DNA of 64,000 nucleotides from Exophiala sp. HKRS030 (lineage: Eukaryota > Ascomycota > Eurotiomycetes > Chaetothyriales > Herpotrichiellaceae). Shown here in pieces: positions 11,432-27,000 of the stretch. The notes beneath the pieces were generated by a model, which saw only the letters and a program-made list of their open reading frames with translations, was not told the DNA's origin and made no database searches. A program made the translations under genes and the position numbers. The stretch covers positions 5,397,665 to 5,461,664 of the forward strand of contig JAHWDD010000003.1 in NCBI GenBank assembly GCA_023897205.1, written 5' to 3'. Numbering within the stretch: the first letter of the stretch is position 1; each line of letters opens with the position of its first letter.

Positions 11432-12625
11432 TCAAATCGCCGTTTCCATTGTAACAAACTGCAGCTGTGATTTAAGCAAACGGTCGAGAGTCTGGAGAAA
11501 CTCGGGTGATTTCTTCTCAGCATCTCCATCTCGATACCGTTTTGCAAACTGTAGAACGATCCGAGCAACTTTTGCAAGTTCACCCGGAAGTTGATCGGCA
11601 GTAAACTCTTCCATGTCAGTGTCAATTTTTGACAAGGATGCGGCCTCAATGGTAACATGTTTGCTGGAGCTCTCATTGGTTGCTGATGTCCGAAAGAAGG
11701 AAAATTCGTCCTCGACGGCAGCTAATATGCAAGCCAATCCCGGGTCGGATGCCGGTGCGGGTCGGAGCGCTTTATCGGACAATACAGCAGCGGAATGCTT
11801 CACAATCTCCATATAAACATCTAGCACTGATAGAAACACAGCAGCAGCTAGGAGTCCGATGTCTGGACTTCCGAAACACGGGCATACTAGGACAGTTGAC
11901 AATGTCCTAAAAGCTGCAGTGATGGTATCGATCGTCTCGCGCAATCCGGCCGCTTGGCTGATCTGCTGGAGGTGTCCGCAACCGCTGTCGGGATAACCAC
12001 AATTTGCCCATTCTTCTCGCAGCTGTAGTTTGACCGTTGCCAACTGAAGTTGAATGACAGTATTTATGGCTGCGATGGCGCAATCGGACCCCTGCGTTAA
12101 GTCGCCTGAGAATGTCCAACCACAAGATTTCTTTTCCGTGCTAGCCGGCCCTTCAGGTTCTGAGATAGCACTGGCGTAACTCAACTCATTTTCGGTGTTT
12201 CCAGTGCTTTCAGCAACACAACTTGCGGGTACGAGAGGCTTTGCTGGTCGTAGAGCAGAGTCGGTAGATTCTGATAAGCAGGATTTTGAGCCTCGCCGCA
12301 AGCGGATGGTACTCCAATCTGCTGCTACAAAATGTCCGTGAACTCGTGAGTCGCGAGCTGAAGGTTTCAATACCACCGATTCAGAAGTTTTGGTGCTTCG
12401 AGGTCGCGAGTAACCTGTACGTCGCGCAGGACTGTAAAAGCATGGATACCGAAGCCTTTCGCACCGGCCGCACAGGGGCTTCCGCTTGTCGCAACGGATT
12501 TTAGATGCAGCACATGTATCGCAAGAGTCTTTGAGCTTCGGTGCCTGCGCTGTTGTCGACATCTTCGCACAGAGCCTTGGGGCTGAATCTTTGGGGGCTA
12601 CTGCTCGATGCTGATCGGCATCCAT
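11432..12625 (-). CDS. AflR-like Zn2Cys6 transcription factor
   Basis: Probable pathway-specific activator acting in the nucleus. It is a single open exon of 397 residues. The zinc cluster lies near residues 35-62 with exact C-x2-C-x6-C-x6-C-x2-C-x6-C spacing (it contains CDTCAASKIRC and ends in PCFY). A basic stretch with RRTGYSRPRS follows, as in AflR relatives. The C-terminal half carries a Cys-containing segment (VLVCPCFGSPDIG) resembling the AflR C-terminal domain. Two starts are possible, at 12625 or at the next in-frame ATG near 12562; both keep the whole zinc cluster. It is divergent from the second AflR-like gene at 14369. Members of this class bind TCG-N5-CGA elements, which occur upstream of four genes in this cluster. 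It is intact. Confidence 0.9.
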   Translation of the reverse strand: MDADQHRAVAPKDSAPRLCAKMSTTAQAPKLKDSCDTCAASKIRCDKRKPLCGRCERLRYPCFYSPARRTGYSRPRSTKTSESVVLKPSARDSRVHGHFVAADWSTIRLRRGSKSCLSESTDSALRPAKPLVPASCVAESTGNTENELSYASAISEPEGPASTEKKSCGWTFSGDLTQGSDCAIAAINTVIQLQLATVKLQLREEWANCGYPDSGCGHLQQISQAAGLRETIDTITAAFRTLSTVLVCPCFGSPDIGLLAAAVFLSVLDVYMEIVKHSAAVLSDKALRPAPASDPGLACILAAVEDEFSFFRTSATNESSSKHVTIEAASLSKIDTDMEEFTADQLPGELAKVARIVLQFAKRYRDGDAEKKSPEFLQTLDRLLKSQLQFVTMETAI

Positions 12626-14368
12626 ATCGATTTTCCTGGTAGAAGAGGGAGATGAACATGATTTTAGTCGAATGAAGAGGAGACATCAGAGGATAATAAT
12701 CTCGTCGCCTATTTCAGGGCATTTCTGTTGGCTAGAAGAGCAGACGTCAGCATGCAATAGAGTAGCATAGCTGGATCGTGCTTCCCATTGTCCTGCCGAG
12801 TAGTCTTGACCGCGCGACAGGTGGACTGCCAAGAGAATTGTTTCAATACTAATGCAGTATCATCCAGCCATCACGCTAAATTGTCCGTTGCGCAGGGCAC
12901 TAAAGGGCACTATGTTGCGTTGCTACTTGCGTGCCCCCACGAACAGGTCTGCAAAAAGATTGCTTCAACTGGTCGACACGACCCATCGATAAAGCAGCCC
13001 GTCCGCGATGGTCTCCTTTGCAAAGCAAAAGCAGTCAACGCATAGGCGTGAAGGCGATTAGGCTAACAAGAAACAAGTTAACAGTGTATTGGAGGGCCTC
13101 AGAGTACTCGCTCCTAAAATGAGCACGCAATACGAAAAGGACTGCATTGCTCTAGATTGACCACATTGACATCAACTCCAAGATTGGCTGGTATTGGGCA
13201 AAGGGCTGTGTGAGATGACATGGCAAATGGCTGAAGCGTCCTAGAGCGTAGGCGTAGCCAAAAAGTCGCGGATTGATGTGATCTACCGGAGTCAGAAGCG
13301 AATGCTCGCTGACTTGCGTGCTTATTGTTCTTACTGTCGCAATTTGTAGGACAAGTTATACGCATTTACATATATGCAAGTGGGGCGCGTGAGGGCCAGA
13401 ACTGTGAATAGAAGTCACGAATGCCACCTGGACACCACCAACATGACGGAGGATTGTTGAAGGGTCTCAAGTGTTGTCTCTGCTACGCCACCAGTTACAT
13501 GTCCATCACGTAGGCTAGGGTCGTGATCCGTCAATTTTGTGGTTCGCTTCTGGTAGGATCCTTCCCTTTGCCGAAAAACAAGCGACAAGCCAGGTTCTAC
13601 CCAAGTTAACTGGCAGGGTGTAGGTGTGCTTAGGGGGAGTTTCAGCGAATAGATGGATTTACCGGTCGCAGGGTTGATTAGTTCGAAGCGGATAAGCGAT
13701 GACCTAGCCAATTCCGTCGGCCACATGGCAGCGACGGCATCATTCACAAGCACTCTGAAGCTCAGAAAGTCTAAAACGACCCTCGACCAACCACAATATG
13801 GTAACGTCCCGAGCCCCATCATGGGGAGAGTGTTATTCTACTAAAAAAAATGGGAGGACATCTTCGTGAGTCAACATACTTTTGCGAAAACATTCGACAT
13901 CTTGAGTACGCAATCTTCACGAAGCTTGGCTAAGCTTAGCGGGCGTGACAAACTCTTGCGCGACTGGCCCTTCGCGAATAGTTCTTACTTGGAGTAGATA
14001 TCATTACCAAGGCTTACAAATGGATATCGGGGCGACGTTGCATTTGTAGAGGCATATGAGTTGTACTAGAACTAGTGAATGTTTGGAGACAAGATATGTG
14101 GCTAACATCAGGCTAGCCAATGACTATTGCTTCGGTCCAACAAGAATATCGTGAGCGCAATATCGCATGTGGCCTTTTGGTATTTGTAGATATGCAAGAT
14201 ATAAGCATGGCGAAGAGATCATTCTTTGTCCAAGTTTCTATCACCGGCATCCACTATAGGGCCTGTGGGCTTGGGCATCGCAGACCTTGTTGTATGTATT
14301 TGCTGTATTGAACCGGAGAGGATATTTGCGATAGCTAACAACTTCGAGATCTGGGTACAGACCACTTC
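12626..14368. other. Divergent intergenic region between the two AflR-like genes
   Basis: About 1.74 kb that must hold both promoters. A 135-codon minus ORF (13822-13415) is open but matches no family I recognise, so I do not call it a gene. I found no TCG-N5-CGA element here by eye. The segment near 14170-14260 contains a degenerate trace with zinc-cluster spacing, described as a separate finding. Confidence 0.5.
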
Positions 14369-15409
14369 ATGTCTATTCGAAATCGACTACTCGCAGAGGA
14401 GCAAGACAATCGCTGGCATCTTGCTCCCCCTAGCTCGCCGCAGATTTCTCATGGAATTCCACAGACCTTGGAGCTTTTCGATTTGAGCGATCTGCACTAC
14501 GATAACACTATATCCGGCATATATTCTCAGCTGAATCCTTCCATGCATATGCTTGGTGAGCCGTCACCGTTCTCATCTGGATCCGAAAAACAGATCACAA
14601 TGTTGGATTTACCACTACAAGACTTTTCCACTGGCACAAACGACCTTTTCTCCGGACTTTTGCATGATCTTCCAGATCTTGATACTACCTCACCTCACAA
14701 GGAGATTGTTGAGAGCGCGCCAAACTCCAATACACAGCATTGTCCCAACTCAGGACCATGTTGCTTTGCTTTTGCTAGCAGGATTCTCAAAGGTCTCTAC
14801 ATCCCTTCGACGTCGTGTTTATCTACTATTGAGGAACTGGAACGAAGATATGGAGCCACGCAGACCGCGCCGAGAACTGCAGACTCTGTGCTCACAGCGA
14901 ACAGTCAGGCAATGCTAGAGCTTTCCAAGATGCTTCGCTGTTCTTGCTCATTAAAGCCCCAGCTCCAGATGATATTGGCCACGATATGCGATAAGCTTGT
15001 GGCCTGGTACTACGCTATGGCTTACAGCAAGCAGAACTTTGATCCAGAGGCGATAGCGAACCTTCCAAAACATACCTGGGACAGCAACATCCCAAGAAGA
15101 GAGAGAGTCATATGTCAACCCGTCAAGATCGGAGAATACTGTCTTAGTGAAACTACCGAATCTCAAGTCACCGCACGTGTGGTGTTGTCTCACCTTCAAA
15201 AGCTGGACTATCTCATCATCGCATTATCAAGACGAATTAAAGATACTTACAAGAAACCCTCGTTGTCCAGACATCAGCGTGATCGACGCGCACATTTCTT
15301 CTCAGATGCGAATGAAATTTTCGCAAATTTCAGCGATCGTTTGACAGCCTATCTTGTCGCGCAATCTCAAGATGCTCAAAAAGAGATGGTACGCTTGATC
15401 GGCACATAG
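14369..15409 (+). CDS. AflR-family-like protein lacking a zinc cluster
   Basis: A 346-residue open frame. The middle carries an SGPCCFAFASRILKGLY segment and then a Cys-rich stretch (LSKMLRCSCSLKPQ) followed by a helical LVAWYYA region. This is the pattern of the C-terminal domain of AflR-type regulators. The N-terminus begins directly with a Ser/Pro-rich linker such as normally follows a Zn2Cys6 motif, but no intact C-x2-C-x6-C cluster is found in frame here or just upstream. It may be a truncated regulator, a gene whose first exon is decayed, or a protein working as a partner of the intact AflR-like factor at 11432-12625. It is convergent with the halogenase fusion gene. Its role is inferred from domain resemblance only. 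Confidence 0.6.
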   Translation: MSIRNRLLAEEQDNRWHLAPPSSPQISHGIPQTLELFDLSDLHYDNTISGIYSQLNPSMHMLGEPSPFSSGSEKQITMLDLPLQDFSTGTNDLFSGLLHDLPDLDTTSPHKEIVESAPNSNTQHCPNSGPCCFAFASRILKGLYIPSTSCLSTIEELERRYGATQTAPRTADSVLTANSQAMLELSKMLRCSCSLKPQLQMILATICDKLVAWYYAMAYSKQNFDPEAIANLPKHTWDSNIPRRERVICQPVKIGEYCLSETTESQVTARVVLSHLQKLDYLIIALSRRIKDTYKKPSLSRHQRDRRAHFFSDANEIFANFSDRLTAYLVAQSQDAQKEMVRLIGT

Positions 15410-15990
15410 TACATAGACAGAATAGCAACGGAACATGGATATTAGCGCTCTGTCTGGGCTAGATAAGTTATGAAACGTTTCGCTATAAATTGCAAATAAC
15501 CGAAGGATTCTGCAGCAGTTGGACAATCTTCGAGAATCAGCGGACCTTGAATGTGATACGGATTGGGTGATTCTTTAGATCTAGCACATCTCGCTGACGA
15601 TCTCAGCGTGTTCTACATATCATGTTTTACGGATTTAGCGTCAGTGGCGAAGATTACGATGAGCACTCTTGAGTCGCATGTTTTCAGCGTTTGTTCAATT
15701 ACCGTTCGGGTTCTGACGGTCAAGTTGACTGCACTAGACTAGGCTTGGTTACGAAACGCAACATATGTCGGTGTCATTCTCCACTACTAATTGCATCAGT
15801 CTCACATCTGACATTCTGCATGATTAGATAAAGATACATAGGCGGCAAACTGATATTCAAGGACTAGGCGGACTCTCGACTCAAGCTGATGTGGATATCG
15901 AGTTTGGGCGGCATCGACACCATGAAATCATTTACTTTCCCAGTAATTCTCCTGACCTCCAGCTAAGGCGGTCGTATATGCTATTGAGTT
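15410..15990. other. Convergent intergenic region
   Basis: About 580 bases between the ends of the plus-strand AflR-like gene and the minus-strand fusion gene. It is AT-rich, with no coding sequence that I can support. Confidence 0.55.
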
Positions 15991-19564
<3,574 letters not shown>

Positions 19565-19884
19565 TCAAGACGAATGGACAGGAGGAGCAAGAACTGGAAG
19601 ACGAGTGTACTTGACGCGTTGGATTACTCGATGAAGACAGAAACGACGGAACTTCGCAAATAGATCTTGGGTTTCTGGTATCTTAATATCACTAGAGGCA
19701 CAGATCTCGGCCTTTCATCATTGTGAATCAGATTGCGTATTTGTCCTAAAGAATTCCGATGTTGATAATCCATCATCTGAGCCGGAATCGGAGATGCACT
19801 GCTTGCAATGGATCCGAGAGTGTCGGTCAAGAGACCCTGTAAATCCATGGTGGCTATAGAGCGTGTTCTGATGTCGTCTAGACT

Positions 19885-19895
19885 TCGGGATCCGA
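19885..19895. promoter_or_regulatory. TCG-N5-CGA element upstream of the halogenase fusion
   Basis: TCGGGATCCGA lies 381 bases before the presumed ATG at 19504. It fits TCG-N5-CGA but has G where the stricter AflR consensus wants A or T at the fifth base. Confidence 0.4.
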
Positions 19896-21740
19896 ATAGC
19901 CAGTGGAGAGTCAAGCGAATGAGCTGACTAGTGATTCCGGGACACCAACGGGGTACACCATTTGCGTCCTGCTCAACGTTGGATTAAGGTTGCGTTGCTT
20001 GGCGAAGCGGCATTCCGTGTTATCTATGCAGCATGTCTCCCTGTCCCCTGTTATGCTCCGTCTATGACTAACTAGTGGATCCGGCTGTCCAGGATCTTGC
20101 ATGGTTTAGGTCTTTTTGGCTAATGTTTTCATTCTACAAGATTTAAGACTCAACAACAACCAGGGTTTTTTGGAGATCCAAACACCAAGAATTCGAATTT
20201 GATCAGCCACCACGAGGCTTTCACATAGCGGAGATCTGACGGTGGAATCTGACGTCTATACTACTTATAGAAATTTGAGCGTATATCAAGCCGATGCTTA
20301 TGATGTATAAAGTCATCCAGAGGCAGGCATGAGAGTATGAGGACCAGTTAAGGAACACAGTCAATTTAAAGGATGTTTGGCACTTGTAACTGAAGACCTG
20401 AGCTATTCAATCAATTCCAGCCTCCATCAAGCTCCAGGCTGCGGACCTAACGACACAGACGCACGACTGATGCCGTTGCACAAGAGCGACTATTTCCCTG
20501 ACCAATTCAATTCCATACTCAACAGTATGGGTCTCTGCGTACGTCGCCAAATGTTGAAAGTTGAAAAACACCGCGATTTTCATCTCTTACCAGAGGATAA
20601 GCAGCTTAAACTTGTGTCGAACACTAAGAACACAGTAAGAGCAGTAAAGGAATATCGAGATTGAATTGGGAGTAGTCATAGCTATCCAGGCTGGTAAAGC
20701 AGCGTTCAAGTAAAGAATATCTTTCGCAAAGACCATTTTTAATTGATCCCCAATGTCATCGTCGGCACAATTTTCATTCTCGCCGAAAGTAGCAGTGTGA
20801 TAGCGAAGCCAGTGACATCTGGACATACTTGGTATGAGGACGGTATTGGCATGCTTGTCCTATCTTCGCCGCAGCAGAAGATCAATACTTTGAGCACGCT
20901 GCGCAGCCATAGTAAACACCACCAAAAGGTCTCAATCACGCAATTCGATATTCATCCGGCTATTTCGCCGAAGGAGACCGGATTCACATGCTCAAGACTG
21001 CCAATGTGATGTAGCTGCGCTAATGTCGCCTCCTTGACGTCGACATGTTCGAATTCCTGTCAGGGGTGGAGAGGCTTCGTGGCAGAATGGAAATCCTCAT
21101 TACTTTCGGAGGAATCTAGAGCCCAGAGGCTTTTCCAAGCCACCCCGATCAAGTGTAGCTTCCTCCAGTAATGCGTGCGAAGCAACGGAGTGTTCGTCCA
21201 TCATCTCAACGTCCGTTCGGGATGCGGAATGGTCGTTCTGTGGGTCGGGCACTGGACGAAGTGATCATGTCGGTATAGTGATGAGCCCAAAAACTTGTCG
21301 GGAGTGGACATGTTATAGCTGCATTAACTCGGAGATGCAAGTTCGGATCATGAAGTCACTTGGAATAATGTCTTTTTGCCTTAACATCTCGATTAATTCC
21401 AACATCTTAGTGATGGAAGTGCCGGAGGATCGGCCAAAATGAACCCCGTCAGGCTCCGATCCCTGCTTTGAGAAACTGTCTGCCGACAGAGCACGTGCTC
21501 CACGCTAACTAATGCTCCCGCCGACCTCGATTTTGCACCTCATTTGACTTCTTCAAACAAAGCTCAACGGTTCCAGGGAGAGCCAGTAACCATGTCTTCA
21601 CAACCAGGATTATTGTTTCCAGTTACGGAGGAACACCAATGCTTTCCTGTGGAAACTCTATTCCGAGGCACGCAACAAAGTTTCACGCCCAGTACAAAAT
21701 GATTGCCTGACCAATCGTACACTAGCAATGTTGACAACAA

Positions 21741-21753
21741 GTCGGAATCCGAC
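21741..21753. promoter_or_regulatory. AflR-type palindrome upstream of the MFS gene
   Basis: GTCGGAATCCGAC is a palindrome apart from its central base, and its core TCGGAATCCGA matches TCGSWNNSCGR fully. The core ends 379 bases before the MFS ATG. Confidence 0.5.
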
Positions 21754-22130
21754 CCTTGAAACCTCTGAGGTTGTGCCCTATCATCGGTTTCTTCTACTCA
21801 ACCTCGCCGGTGTCATAAGTTCCGACAGAAACCGAGTCTTATCAATCGTCATATGTTACCGGCCTACATTGTGCCGGCTGTAGGCGAATATCTCCGTCTA
21901 GGATCCGCAACCTCTTGGTCGATGAATAGTGCGTTGACAGATGGGTCCATAGGTGGACTTTGCAGGAACCCAGATGCGTGAGCACATGGATGTTAGCTGC
22001 CTAGAAATTCAGATTGTGACAGACGAGCCGCAGCTATATTTTGAAGCCGATCAGAACAGGTAGGAGATGCTGTACACACTTTTTTGACTCGTAACAGTGA
22101 GCTGCGACAGCGACCTCTAGTTAATTCAAC

Positions 22131-24013
22131 ATGTCGGCGGCCGACTACTTTAGATACACGCCGGTCGGTCATCTGATCAGAGCAGCGTCTCGCGGAAGCG
22201 TTTTGGCGCACGCCGAGATCACTATTCGCCGCGACATTTCACAAGTCACAAAGCCAGTAACTGCGATACTCGACCAAGAGGCGGAGCCCCAAGTGAATCA
22301 GACGCAAAGCGAGAAAGAGGGTTATCTGGTCGACTGGGCGGGGCAGAATGATCCCATGAACCCCAAGAACTTCCCAATGCCTGCAAAGATTCTCATCGGT
22401 GTTCAGGTATGATGTACCTCCAGCTCAGAATCCGGAAGAGAACACTAATCGCTTCAAGATTGGGTTGTTAACCTTCATCGTAACCGTCAGCAGCTCTGTA
22501 TACTCTGGCGCAGTTGTTGATATAATTCAAAAGTTTGATTGCAGTGCTGCTGTTGCTTCCCTTGGCCTGAGCCTTTTCGTCATTGGAATTGGATTGGGGC
22601 CATTGGTAAGCTCCGTGCCATTATGATGGAGATTATCTAATAACCGGCAGCTCTGGGGTCCATTGTCTGAAATCCCCAGCATTGGACGGAACTGGATATA
22701 TATTCCCACACTGGTGGTCTTTGTCGTTCTCCAAATTCCTACGGCGCTTGCCAACAATCTTGGAACTCTCCTGGCATTGAGATTCCTTGGCGGATTGATC
22801 GGAAGCCCCGTTCTTGCGGTCGGTGCCGGCAGCATGGTTGATGTTTTCGAGCCACGACATCTGTCCTACTGCCTTGGCATTTGGGGTTCGATGGCTGCAC
22901 TAGGCCCTCTACTTGGTCCAATGGTCGGTGGATACGCCTTCCAGAACTTGGGTTCATGGCGTTGGACAGTCTGGACCATTGCCTGGATGAGTGGTTTTGT
23001 CCTTGCGTCGATTATATTGCTCCTTCCAGAAACCTCGGCCGATAAACTCTTGAGCGATAAGGCGAGAAGACTTCGCAGAGACACCGGCGACAAGAACTGG
23101 AGAACACAAGCGGAGAGGGCTGGAGGAATTACTTTGTCGGAAGCGGTGAGAGTTTACCTTATCCGACCGTTCGCACTGCTCGCCTATGAGCCAATTGGTA
23201 CGTGTCACAAAATTGAGGTTCTCCTTCCTACTAAGGCTTCTCAGTCCTACTTCTATCACTCTACCTTGCCCTGGTCTATGGCCTCGAGTACCTCTTCTTC
23301 GAAGCGTTCCCTTACGTTTTCATGGGAATCTACGGTTGGGGCCCTGGTCCAACAGGGTTAGGGTTCTTTGGTGTGTTTGTTGGAGTATATATTGGTTTAG
23401 GATTCCAACTGTGGTTTATTCGTTACAGGTACGGAGGGCTCTGGGCACAACTTGGACATCCGCCACCTCTCGAAGAGTGGCTTTGGCCTCTGCTTTTCGC
23501 GTCTTTCTGTGTTCCTATCAGCATGTTCTGGTTCGGCTGGAGTGCTAAACCAGAGATGTATGTGGTATGGCATCCCTTGATCAATTCGCTACTGACTGAC
23601 GTCTAGTCACTGGATTGTGCCCATTATCGGGTCAACCTTTTTTGGCTTTGCCCTCTATATCTTCTTCGTAAGCCAAACGTCCAACGTTGTCATTTCTCCA
23701 CTGACTCCGCGCAGCAAGGGGTGTCGACTTATCTTGCGTTCGGGTACAGGAAACATGCGGCATCAGTTTTTGCCGCCAATGATTTCTTAAGGTGCGCATT
23801 TGGAGCTGCGTAAGTCCCTCGACGAAGGAAAGCAGCTCTCCATGACTAACTTTTGACAGATTCCCGGTCTTCTCGACTGCTATGTACCAGAATTTAGGAG
23901 CTGGATGGGCCAGCAGTATTCCAGCTTTCATCTCGATAGTTCTGATACCCGTACCGTTCATCTTCTACAAGTACGGAGCAAAGATTCGCAGCTGGAGCAA
24001 GTACGCCGGTTGA
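22131..24013 (+). CDS. MFS drug:H+ antiporter-type exporter
   Basis: Plasma-membrane efflux pump of the DHA1 (Tpo1/Flr1-like) group, plausibly exporting the cluster product. Seven exons: 22131-22406, 22459-22605, 22651-23197, 23245-23557, 23607-23667, 23715-23809, 23860-24013. Introns are 45-52 bases and all phases agree, giving 530 residues, normal for the family. The soluble N-terminus holds the typical NDPMNPKNFP motif before the first membrane segment. GPLSEIPSIGRNWIYIP follows the second membrane segment, as in motif A of these pumps, and ALRFLGGLIGSPVLA is the usual segment of helix 4. The C-terminal half has the FGWSAKPEIHWI and FGYRKHAASVFAAND stretches common in fungal MFS pumps. It is intact with no frame lesion. 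It is divergent from the halogenase fusion with its own TCG-N5-CGA palindrome upstream, supporting cluster membership. Confidence 0.9.
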
Positions 24014-27000
24014 CTTTATCATACTGGCACTGCAAGAAGATAAGTCTTGACTGCCTCGACTGGAATTCCGAAGAAGGATCATGACCTCCGTCTTCCCTCG
24101 ACCTAGGAGAAGCATTGTAAGGACGCAAAGCCTCTCAGCATACTAGAGTTGCAGACGATTGATGGACGGCATTTCTGCCATGGGCACTCTCTGGCGTCTC
24201 TTTCGTCAATTTAATGTGATCGCAATAGGTAGAACTACCTCGAAGACGGATTAAAACGGAGTAAAACTATAAAGCAAGGGATAAAGTGAGCAAAGTTGCA
24301 AAAAAAGAATCAGGAGGTGTTAAGGTTTTGTCTCGAATGTGTGGCTGAAGCGAGCCCACGATGTCCACCCAGGCGTTCGAACTGGACAAAGTGGCTCGAT
24401 CACCGATATAGATCTGCAGTGAAATTCATAGGAAATAACAACTACGTGACCAACGAAGCCCAGCATCTTCGCTTGTACACGGGTAATATATTTCGATCTT
24501 ACGACATGTCCGCGGCTCATACCTACATCCAGAACCAGACGTTGCGTGCTTGCAAGCATAGAAAGCCAACACTCGTCTACTCAGGTTCCCACCAATATCA
24601 TCAATGTAATTCGACCGTCTGCTGATTCGCGTCATGACATTTTTCAGATTTGGCCGCCACCAAACTTCATGGACGAGGACGGCAGCTTGGTAATTGTTGA
24701 CTTCATTTGGTCGATAGCTCTAGCCTCCAGCCTGACTCCGCGGCACTTCGATTTAAGATGGCTTCGCGACTGCGCTCCGGCCGTAGATGTGACACATCTA
24801 GAGGCTAGCAAGACATCCTTGTTCTTTGTAAGATCGCCTGGCAAACGATTGCATTGCCTTCGCAAGCATGCTGGGGGTGGCTTCACACCTGGATTTTGTT
24901 CTGACAAAGTCAAGAGATCGCCAGGCTTGGTGTCAAACATAGATATTGAAAAGAAACAGAGTTGTGGATGAATTGACCTGGCTATAAGCCTGCTTCAGGC
25001 CTGCATAATCATGGAACAATCACAATTCATGAGAATGAGAAGAGGATCAGCATTCACAGTAGTCACGGCATGGATGTAAATCGTCTGTGGCACGGGATAC
25101 ACTGTCGGGTCAAGCAACGAGCCCCAGTATGCTAGGACGAACTACCTATAGCTCCACTATCATTCATTCCGGTTAGCAATGCTCCTCTGGTCAATGCTGG
25201 CATCAACGATCCAAGATCGAGTACACCCATTCCGGGTTTAATGTGCTGAATTTCATTCCTCGTAATGTTCAAGGAGCCGACAGGCAATGCAACGCTATCC
25301 AAACGTACAGTATACAGCTGACACAGGCAGGTATCTAATCCTTGCCTCGAGGCTCCATGAGCGCAAGAGTGGTAAATTCAAGGGGATTCGGCTTGATTAT
25401 CCTGAATTTTGTGTTCAAACTTGATCGTCCGGGCTCTTGCTGGGTGTTTTGCTGCAGGAGAAAACTGGAGGTTCTTGCCGCGGCCAAGTCGACAGCACAC
25501 ATTCATTTTGACGTGAATATGTGCAAGCCAAGATGCAGGTTTGACGATTTCACGTCAAATGTATCCTAAATTGGCAGCACATGCCTCGGCCAGTAGAGAA
25601 GGGTGTCTCGCTTCCTGGATGCGTCGACAACGAAGTAGATGGAAAGGGTGGCACCATTTCGAGTCAAGTTTCCCTTTCTGAAAGAGAAGAATTGCCAGTT
25701 CGGGGGTTCCGGGCTGAAAGAGGAACAGCAAGGTGTGGACACGTGAAATTATTTAGGGTGGTTAAACCAATTGTCTCCCATCATCCTCGTACTCTACCTC
25801 TCTAGCGTGGGGTCGTGAACCCTCGACAGCTTCACAGAACGGGCACTCCGTGCTCCGGACTTTGAAGGTGTGCAGGATACTCTGGTTGGATGATCGATTC
25901 TAGCTGGCCCCGGCGTCCTAGGTCTAGCTAGATTCGGCGGGAGGACCCGAGCTCCATGAGCAGGCGAAGCAGTGATACGAGTGCTTCAATGGTGTCTTCC
26001 AAGTTCAGCGTACCCCATCACAACATACGATGAGGCTTGCATTGGCCAAGATAAGTTTTTCATGGGTCAAAGACAGTTGACACCAGTCTTCACAATTCTG
26101 GTTCCAGGTCTTGGTTCGGGTGTCTCGCACGGTACTGCTACCCGTTGTGAGGGTCTAGCCGACTGCATGTATACTGCCACTCCAGCCGGTGGCTCCATTT
26201 TGACACCCTAGCGTCCACGTGTATCTCCAGAATTTATACGACGGTAACTTCGGGTACATTCAGTTGCAACACGCAAGAGATAACTCCCGGTGTTTTGTCG
26301 TTTTCACTTGTGGGCAAAGTACGAGCCGCACTATGTCGATATGGTCGTTAATGTTCAAAGGTTGGACTATTTGACAACAACACTGCGCTAGGTTCTGCGC
26401 AGCCTGAGGTGGATTCTGGCGTGCATATTGCAGTTACCAAAACATGCTACTGCACTTACCGCCTTGCCCAAGTCCGGGGTATTGTACTTGCGAGGATATG
26501 TTGTGGAGAGCCTGAGTACGACTTGGGCCTTGCAGGTTGGGAGATGACCTCAACCAGACCAGTGGCACTGCAGTACTGACTAGCCTCACGGCGATGGTTT
26601 GGTCGCTCGGGAAGCCAGTCGGTGTTGAGGACATTTTGTTCAAAACACCTCAGCAGGTCACTTTTGAGTAAAATGGCCCTCCCTGAAGTTTTGATCTACG
26701 CCAGTTTTGGTAAATACCTGACTACTCTCATGAACGATTCAGAGCCCGCCAAGGCTATCGAGATACGGTCTAATTATATAACACCCTCAAGAGTATTACG
26801 TACCAGTTTGGCTAGCCATTTGGCTAGCCATTCATTTAGCTTGTCTCGCTTTCGCTTGTCAAACTACAGGGAACAAATTTCTGGGGTGGTCTATTATGTT
26901 GCCGAGAAAGAGAGGTGGTGACATTGAAGATATGGGCACCAGGGCGTACGGAAAGAGGACGAGACAGTTCAAGTCCGCCACCTTCAGGCCCAGACGATCC

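Noticed and set aside
13415..13822. A 135-codon minus ORF as a cyclase-like gene
   Set aside because: A faint resemblance to small cyclase-type proteins did not hold up; no motif, introns or context support it.
21040..21080. A tRNA-like GTTCGAATTCC box
   Set aside because: No matching A box, anticodon arm or acceptor stem could be paired around it.
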